A DNA stretch of 64,000 nucleotides from Akebia trifoliata. Its lineage: Eukaryota; Streptophyta; Magnoliopsida; Ranunculales; Lardizabalaceae. Both the position numbers and the translations under genes were made by a program. The notes beneath the pieces are model-generated. The model saw nothing but the letters and a program-made list of their open reading frames with translations. It ran no database searches and was not told the DNA's origin. The stretch is taken from positions 22,563,021-22,627,020 of the forward strand of contig CM030718.1 in NCBI GenBank assembly GCA_017979445.1, in the 5' to 3' direction. The first letter of the stretch is position 1. Every line of letters begins with the position of its first letter. Below, one piece after another: positions 57,291 through 64,000 of the stretch.

Positions 57291-59056
57291 CTAAGTAACT
57301 GGGATGTGCACCTTACCAAGTGACGTCCTGAAAAAACTACTCCCACACTTGGAGTCTTGCCCAATGACAATAAAGTCCACAAGTTCCACGCTCGGCTGAC
57401 TGAATTCTCCTAAGAGCAATCTATCACTATTTGCTGGTGTCTCAGAACGTAGTTCATGGTTCCCAATATTTTTCCGGTACTGATGCTTGTTGCTGCTGCT
57501 TCCTCGTGAAGATTTTCCCTTGTGCTTGTGCCTGTGATTGCCATGCTTCTTGTTGGTTCTGGATCGTGACTGGCCGTGGCTCTTCACAGTGTGAGAGAGG
57601 GACATAGTGGGTGGATCATACACATCTTGAGCCCATGTTACTGTGAGCTTCTTCAGAGGTGTTCCGTGTTTCTCACGACCACCTTTCATTGCAGACATGA
57701 GCTTCGAAGGAGTCTTAGGAAGAAAAGCATAAACAAGAAAAGAGGAAGAAAGATCTTGTCAGGGAAGGCTACATCAAAGCATGTAAAGCAATATCATGGT
57801 ATTAAACTTACATATGATCATCACACTTGCACATGAGGAAAGTAGATGTAAAACTGGGTTCTAGGCGGGATCTGTCTAAACTAAAACCCCACCTGTGCAG
57901 ATCCTTCTTCACTTTCTGTGAAGAAAGCATTTACCCAAAGAAGAATTAGGCCAAAAGCATAAAAAATGACCTCTTGGGCAAACTCATCCTAATTCAATGA
58001 AACCAAATACAGCAAAAAGGGAACGTAAATGAAATTTCATACTCTAAAGTTAATAATTACACTATTAAGGTAATATAAAATAGTAAGATCTTTATCTACC
58101 AATGAAATCCATACATAAAATTGCGTATGGTTATTATCAAGTAGGGTTTGGTGTGGATAAGCAGATAGGGTCTTATGGTGGATTTGTAGAGCATCATAAA
58201 AAGACATGGGAAGAAAGAAATAGAGATAGGGTGTTAGAGAAGATTTTCCAAGATATGAAGGATCTTGGGGGGGAGATTTTGATAGAGAGGAGAGGAGGTG
58301 CCATCAGTTTCCCCCATCACTGTCATTGTTGAAGCCTCCTTTCACCCAAGCACCGGTTGCCTCCCATCATTGTTTCCTTTATGATGACTGGAGGGGTTTG
58401 ATGTGGATGAGGAATGAGTGACAAGTGTAGCTGAGACACGAGTAGAAAGATGGTTTTGTCAGACCCATAAAAAGAAAAAAAAAGTTTAGCACCCAAATGG
58501 CGTTACTGTGAGTTTAACAAACTTATAGATAGTGTTAAAACATATCAAAATGTAAATGAAACAATCTCTACATGCAATTATCTGAATTTTGCGAGCTTCT
58601 ACAAACATAGATTAGTAATAGATAGATGAGGAAACTCACAGGCAAAGATATTGTGCGAGCACAGGCATGATTCGCAGAATTCACAGAGTTTTGTCCTATA
58701 GATGCAATATATGACATGATCTGTTTGGAGCATGGAAACGTTGCACATTTGCACAAACCCTTTGGAGTTGTTGCATTTGAGGAATCAGCCTGATGTATTT
58801 TCAACTCTTCACACAATTTTCCCTTACTTATCTCGTCCTCATCTGAAGTTGGAATACGACCTGATACGAGATCCTGGACATCTTGAACATGTAGGATTCC
58901 ACTAAGTGAATTTCCAAGTTCTTCTAACGCATTTCCTTCAATGATACAACTTTTGCTGTATGTAAATTGCTTATGGTTTACATATGACTGTTTCAAGTCA
59001 CGCAGACTATTTACATTTTCAGAAACTGGATCATCACACAGAGTGGAGATGTCCAT
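57291..59056 (-). CDS. Conserved plant protein of unknown function (279 aa)
   Basis: Two coding exons on the minus strand: 58640-59056 (139 codons, donor GTGAGT) and 57291-57713 (140 codons plus stop, acceptor TTCCTAAG). The join reads ISLP|TPSKLMSAMKGGREK, which I recognise from uncharacterised plant proteins with a TPxKLVSAMKGSREKxG...KKLTVxWAPDVYDP pattern. The N-terminal half is acidic with a KCATFPCS motif near residues 103-110. The C-terminal half has the WAQDVYDPP motif, then a basic Lys/His/Arg/Ser-rich stretch (HGNHRHKHKGKSSRG), a possible nuclear localisation or nucleic-acid-binding segment. It closes with CGSSFFRTSLGKVHIPV. No enzymatic domain, signal peptide or membrane segment. 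The ATG at 59056 is the first after acceptor TTTGGCAG at 59086. Upstream 5' UTR exons lie near 62686-62800 and probably 63000-63360. Confidence 0.78.
57714..58639 (-). other. Intron of the 279-aa protein gene
   Basis: A 926-bp intron. A plus-strand frame at 58102-58332 within it (GVDKQIGSYGGFVEHHKKTW...) matches nothing I know and is not called as a gene. Confidence 0.6.
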
Positions 59057-59383
59057 TGATGATAGGAAGTCCCAAGGAAACAAAACTGCCAAAGCATTCT
59101 AATTAGAAAAGCCATGTTCAAAGTAAACAAAAATAAAGGGATAAACAATAGATTGTCACCCAGATACTTCAGACCCACATGGGAACTCTGCATGGTATAG
59201 GCATGAAATCCATGTCAGAAGTGGGTGTCAGCTGTAACTAATTAATTATACTAAGAGAGTATCTAAAAAGTGTAAATAGTACTTTTAGTAAAACAAATCC
59301 CTCACTTGTAGCGAGGGAAATAAATACCCCACTCACCCTTGTGTTGGTCCACATCCCCTTGGATAAAAACAAGTTTTGAGTGG

Positions 59384-60150
59384 GCTTAGACCCATAGCTC
59401 AGTTGGTTTGACACATTGCAAAGCAATTATGGATTTGTAAAAGTACTCCTTCCCAGTGGTGAATGTGTGGGGCCCGAACGTTCCTTCTAAAGTTTCCTGT
59501 TTTGTTTGGGTGGTGTCTTTGGGTAAAATCTTGACACTGGATAATGTAATGAAGAGGGGTCATTTCCGTAAACTTTTGTGGGTTATGCAAGGAGAATGGG
59601 GAGTCCGTAGATCACATGTTCATTCATTGCAAGGTAGCCTCCGAGATTTAGTATTACTTTCTAAATCGTTACGGGGTGACGTGGTGTGCTCCGGGTTCTT
59701 TGAGGAAGTTAGTGGAAGAATGGAGTGCTATAGGGGTGGGCTTCTCGGAATTTAAGAGAAAACTATGGAACATTACTCTCTCCGCTATTTGTTGGGAAAT
59801 TTGAAGGGAAAAGAATTTTAGGACCTTCGAAGGAAAGGAATCCTCGGTCCAAAACGTTACTTTGTTTATCATGGGGTCTATCTTCTCATGGAGCAAGATT
59901 TTCATTGAGTCTAAGGGGGTCTTTTTTGAAGATTTCATAGCAAAATGGGGTAGCATCGATTCTTAGTTTGTAGTTTTTGTCATCGGTGTTTTCTTTGGTT
60001 TTGTTTCCCTTTTTGCTCTTTTCTTGTTCTCTTGTTTTGAACTTTGCTTCATGGTCTCCTCGGCCATGCTATTAATAAAGATCATTGATTTATCACAAAA
60101 AAAAGAAGCAACTATGAGGTCATGGGTTCAAGTCCAGCTTACCAATCAAA
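59384..60150 (+). repeat. tRNA-like SINE interrupted by a LINE
   Basis: The left part (cttagacccatagctcagttggtttgacacattgc, 59384-59420) and right part (aggtcatgggttcaagtcca gcttacc, 60117-60143) join into one about 75-bp tRNA-like unit. It has an A box (tagctcagttggt) and a B box (gggttcaagtcc). The uninterrupted relative is at 42392-42480. The LINE at 59432-60105 sits between them. Confidence 0.7.
59432..60105 (+). mobile_element. 5'-truncated L1-type LINE inserted in the SINE
   Basis: It begins in the zf-RVT region: VWGPNVPSKVSCFVWVVSLG KILTLDN (family: WGxxVPxKVxFFxWxAxxGKxLTxD). After a frame shift it reads LCGLCKENGESVDHMFIHC and later KRKLWNITLSAICWEI. It continues through a 3' UTR into an A-run at 60097-60104. 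It is flanked by AAGCAATTATG (59421-59431) and AAGCAACTATG (60106-60116), an 11-bp target duplication with one change. Confidence 0.82.
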
Positions 60151-61513
60151 AAGTAAATAAAAATACAAGTTTTGATTATCTCCCACACAAATGAGGAGAC
60201 CACTCCTGATATTTTTAGTAGACAAAAAGATAGAAAGATCATAAAATGAAAACGGGGATATACTTTTTGCCAAAAGAGGTTGGTCTAGTAAAGTTTTCAT
60301 GCACGAAATTATATCAAGTTTGATACTCACATCTAGATGCACAAAATAATACTAAGCATGATTAAAAGGTATAAGGAGATACTTGTTAAGAACTACAAGT
60401 GAAAATAAGGACAATTGCTTTATGTAGGGCATGTGCCGATTTGGTGTCTAATAATGAAGGAGCATTGTTTAAAGTTTGAATTTCAAGGGTTAGTATTAAG
60501 TATATTCCTAGGCATCGAACATCCTATGCCGCGTTGCTAGTTTGCAGTCTAATTCTCACTATTCAATAATTATTACAGTAGTAATGCATACAAATGTGGT
60601 TCATGAGAAAGCAACAAAAGGATTTGAACTCACTTGACTGGGACGATCAACCCGATCTCAATCTATGCAGGGATTTATAATGAATAGCAATATGACTAGG
60701 AGATATGGTGGTTGGAAAGGCACCTTTGGGACCATCCCTTGCATACGTAAACTAAAGCATGAATATGAAAGTGTTTGGTTGTACTGGTGATCAGGTTCCC
60801 ACCAAGGGAAGAATCCGGAACAGAGGGCTTGTAGGATCTTTATATATTTGGTAAAAGTTCATGGCCACCTTACTTCTCTAATGGGGAACGGAGAAGGAGC
60901 CTAAATCAATAGGCACCATTGATAGATTCACAACATGATCAATTCGACTTGTCATATCAATCTAATAATTAAGCAATTCAATACCCCCCTCTCTTGGAAA
61001 TTGATCCACCATCATTTAAGCTTTAACATTCTGTAAAATTTAATGGTTTAAATAGTTGTTAAAAGTCGATGAGTTTTTGGAATGCATCTATTTGAAATCC
61101 GCTTTCTAAAACAATGCTCAATAAAACTTTCTCGATATTATTATTATTATTTTTTTTTTGACATTGACCTCTATATTTCATTTGTTGTTTTTAAATGTGT
61201 AAGTGGAGGCAAGGAACTTCAATGGCCAAGAAAGTGAAGAGTAATCCTAATGGTGACACCTTTTTTAATGAAACACTAAAAGTCGGAAAAAAGAAAAGAA
61301 AAAGAATTACCAATGGTGGGAAAAGAATGTTGATACATTTTATATGAGAAAGGCATATTTTTCTAGATGTTAATAATATAGAATAACTTATTATTATAAT
61401 CTAAGTCAACTTTTGTAGAAAAAAAAAATGAAAGAATAAAATAGAAATTGTCAAGCTCATACAATATAAAATTACCACCACCCGCATATGTACCTGAGCT
61501 ACAGTCACACAAG
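60151..61513. other. Intron/intergenic DNA, nothing recognised
   Basis: Lies in the 5' intron of the minus-strand gene. No supported coding frame. Confidence 0.4.
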
Positions 61514-62176
61514 TAGGGGTGTCAATGGGTACCCATTAAATCATAATCGAAAACACCAGTTCTGAATCCTTATTTTCAATACCCAATTATAACCAAGTCT
61601 AATAGGGACCAAACCAAATAAGAACAGGAATCGATAGGTTCGACTCGATGGGTACCTGCAGGTACCGAAAACCTATTTGGTTTACCATTTGTTCCTATTA
61701 TAGTTGGTTGAAGGTTTTCGTATGTCTTAAAGTTGATTGATATTACTTAAATTTTTTTTCATATAATTTATGTATTCTAATTTAAAATGTCAATTCCTAT
61801 AAGTTAATTACAATTAAAGAAGATGAATTATAATTTTTGAAAAAAAGTTAACTCATGTATTTGTTAGATCCATTTGTAATTATGCTTTTATAGATGATGT
61901 ATTGTGTTCTTGAAAGGAATTCTTTTTTGCAATAATTTGAAAATGATATTTTCGTATTTTACGATTTAAAAAAAACTTGCATATAAAAAACTAGAATATT
62001 AACATTAGTTGGGATTTTTTTTTTTTTATCCATTTATCAGAACCGATGGGTAACCACGATTTTTGGCGATTCCGGTTCCACTAATTTTAAAACTGGAACT
62101 GATAATAATCGGAACCAAAGAAAATATGATGGTTCTGATTCTAAAATCCTTAGGAACCAAACCGTTGACACTCCTA
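61514..62176. mobile_element. Non-autonomous hAT-like element (663 bp)
   Basis: The ends TAGGGGTGTCAATGGGTACC (left) and, reversed, TAGGAGTGTCAACGGTTTGG (right) are hAT-type terminal repeats. They are flanked by CACACAAG (61506-61513) and AACACAAG (62177-62184), an 8-bp duplication with one mismatch. The inside is AT-rich and non-coding; the ends carry gg(t/a)accga-type subterminal repeats. Confidence 0.85.
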
Positions 62177-62685
62177 AACACAAGGCAAACAAAGATGTTG
62201 GAGTTGAACAAATACCTTTTCCAAGGGCATAATAGATGAGTTACATGCTTCAACACTATCATGATATTTTTATATGATGCAAGGTGTGTTCAAGAAGCCC
62301 AGTCCTGAGGAGAGTCTTAACGTATAATCATCAAATGCTTTTCAAAACTATGATTTAACTGTCTATTATGAAAAACTAAAGAGTTTGTCTATTCTATCTA
62401 TAGGTATAGACACGATGAACAAGTTCCCTATCTTCTTCTTTTTTTGGGTTTCAACAGGATCCATTTTAACAGGCCTTCTTTATATAGATTTTGTTGTGAA
62501 GATGGGGTTTTTGAAATCTGTGGTATTACCACATACAAAGGTGACACATTCATCTGTTTTAAGAGGCATTTGTGCATCAAATCGATAATGTTACAAGTTG
62601 TCATGAAATAAGATGCAATACTAGGAGATATCAAATGACACAAAAAAATATCACAAAACAAAGCAACCAAGATTAAGAACATTAC

Positions 62686-62800
62686 CTCCAAGATGACAGA
62701 ATCCCCAAACCTTTGATGATGAACTCTAAGATAAAAGAATCCCTCTCAGTAACAGAAGCAATAACAATGATACTGTGAACAACAATCAAATCCAACTAAA
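62686..62800 (-). other. Non-coding 5' UTR exon of the 279-aa protein gene
   Basis: On the minus strand, acceptor GATTTTGCAG precedes 62800 and donor GAG|GTAATG follows 62686. The enclosed 115 bp is T-rich leader-like sequence without an ATG in good context. It would splice to the acceptor at 59086, giving a 3.6-kb intron. Inferred from splice signals only. Confidence 0.45.
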
Positions 62801-62999
62801 CTGCAAAATCAAATTTTGATACCAAATGCAAATTTCTTGATCTCGTTGACCAGAAAATATCTTAAACACCACTTCGATTTCTCGATCTATGATTCCTTTT
62901 ATTCGTTCGATTGCGAAATAGCTAGGAAGAAAGAAGAAGAAATCCTAAAAACCGAAAGATAAACTAATGCCAAATGTTAACTAAAATTACAACGCCGAT

Positions 63000-63360
63000 T
63001 CCATTTTTCAAACTGTTTCATATGATTAGAACTAGAACCTCCATGAAAAGAGATCTCTGTAGGTATCATCGTTGCACGCCTGTGAAGGAACTCAACGACC
63101 ACTACAGACATGGTCGATTCGATTCTCTTCAAAACCCTAACCAGAAAACCCTAATCAACGATTCGATTCACAAAAAAAATCAAATAACGCCTTCAATCAA
63201 CTCAAATAAGCAGAGATTCGTCACGAAATTGACACCAAAGAAACTTATCGAGGGAGAAACAGAGATATTTGGGAAAAAATTTGGGGTTTTTGGAGAGATT
63301 TCTCTCCGATCGATCGCAATAGAGATCAGAGATTACGTTAATGGCGGGCGAGAAACAGTA
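63000..63360 (-). promoter_or_regulatory. Probable first exon / promoter side of the 279-aa protein gene
   Basis: The minus strand carries leader-like sequence with two telo-box-like gttagggtttt / attagggttttc motifs near 63130-63155 and T/C-rich tracts. A plus-strand frame of 132 codons covers the same stretch and is best read as its shadow. A G-box-like acacgtgt lies upstream at 63423-63430. Confidence 0.4.
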
Positions 63361-64000
63361 GTTGACTTGTAGAAATATCTAAAGACATTAACGTCGTTTT
63401 CGTGGAACGTAATCAGGAACGTACACGTGTCTATATGATGTGATGCACTGTCGAGATATTTATCCTTTTATTTAGAGTTGGGATCCACCATATTGTCCAT
63501 CCCTACGTGGTATGTTTTGATTGGATTTAAAACACATTGGATTGCGTGCACAGCTTGTCTATGAGCCGATGTATTTATATTCAAACCATATCTTGCCACG
63601 TAGACTCTATTCCTGTAGAATTACGTAACTAACCGTGGACTTGGCCTTCAGGCTCCTAAATTATAGGGTATTTTAGTAAGACCCCTGTGAAATGTTCTCA
63701 ATTAGTGTTACCCCCGTCAAATGCAAGATGATGTCTTCAACCCTGGACTTTCGTTGACCCATTCTATCTGTTAACATCATCTATTTTGATGATGTAATAT
63801 TTTGTGAATATTGAAAACACCCTTGTAAATGATTTTTTTATGAAAATGTCATTCTTTACGCTTCCCATAAAAAAAAAACAAAAAAAAAACAAAATAACCG
63901 TAGTCGTTGATTAAACTATTGTAAATTGTTGTATTAAACCATAAGAAATCCTAAATTTGACTTTTTTAAGAGGATAAGATGAAGTAGAGTTTCTCATCAT
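63361..64000. other. Upstream intergenic DNA
   Basis: No gene recognised. A direct-repeat A-run (aaaaaaaaacaaaaaaaaac) lies at about 63869-63890. Confidence 0.4.

Noticed and set aside
59384..60150. Functional tRNA gene at the tRNA-like unit
   Set aside because: It is split by a LINE, the rejoined unit does not form clean acceptor and anticodon stems, and a second diverged copy exists; a SINE is more likely.
62974..63372. 132-codon plus-strand frame
   Set aside because: Composition is low-complexity and it overlaps a leader-like region of the minus-strand gene with telo-box motifs; best read as the shadow of a 5' UTR.

Overview
This window is nuclear DNA of a flowering plant, most likely a core eudicot. 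The signs are spliced genes with GT-AG introns, plant-type families (an EXO70H-like exocyst subunit, an AGD6/AGD7-like ArfGAP, an organelle RRM protein), a nuclear tRNA-Cys, AT-rich intergenic DNA, and many LTR retrotransposons, LINEs, hAT/Mutator/CACTA-like elements and MITEs. I cannot name the species. I see no bacterial, phage or CRISPR content and no obvious new multi-gene system. The interest lies in layered transposon insertions whose target duplications can be read directly, in several dispersed palindromic repeat families, and in three genes with introns filled by mobile DNA.

Layout. 1-1790: LINE remnant (endonuclease, then gag-like ORF1) on the minus strand. 3353-3560: MITE. 3843-5738: single-exon EXO70H-like gene (+). 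6633-15200: gene-poor repeat tract with a compound fold-back element, LTR-like sequence, a long inverted repeat, a broken plant-mobile-domain fragment, a GATC-dense block and MITEs. 15296-18697: hAT-like element split by a 3.15-kb solo LTR. 20711-21999: CCHC zinc-knuckle gene (+) lacking a visible first exon. 22376-24400: MITEs, an LTR/PBS remnant and a copia gag relic. 25331-35211: AGD7-like ArfGAP gene (-), three coding exons; its introns hold a gypsy relic, RTE and L1 LINE pieces and a possible solo LTR. 36660-40830: LINE RT relic, tRNA-Cys (-), CACTA-like and fold-back elements. 42390-43203: SINE-like copy and stacked MITEs. 43394-43645: small 83-aa gene (-) with a TATA box. 45971-46690: more MITEs. 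47840-55500: mitochondrial-type RRM gene (+), three exons, with a complete but decayed Ty3/gypsy element in intron 1. 56182-56562: two MITEs. 57291-63360: conserved unknown gene (-), two coding exons plus 5' UTR exon(s); its 5' intron holds a LINE inside a tRNA-like SINE and a hAT element. 63361-64000: promoter side.

The host genes look like unrelated housekeeping loci (exocyst secretion, Arf GTPase cycling, organelle RNA processing, nucleic-acid binding) rather than a cluster. The mobile elements are nearly all degenerate. Coordinates of genes and of elements with target duplications were read base by base; ends of degenerate repeats are approximate.
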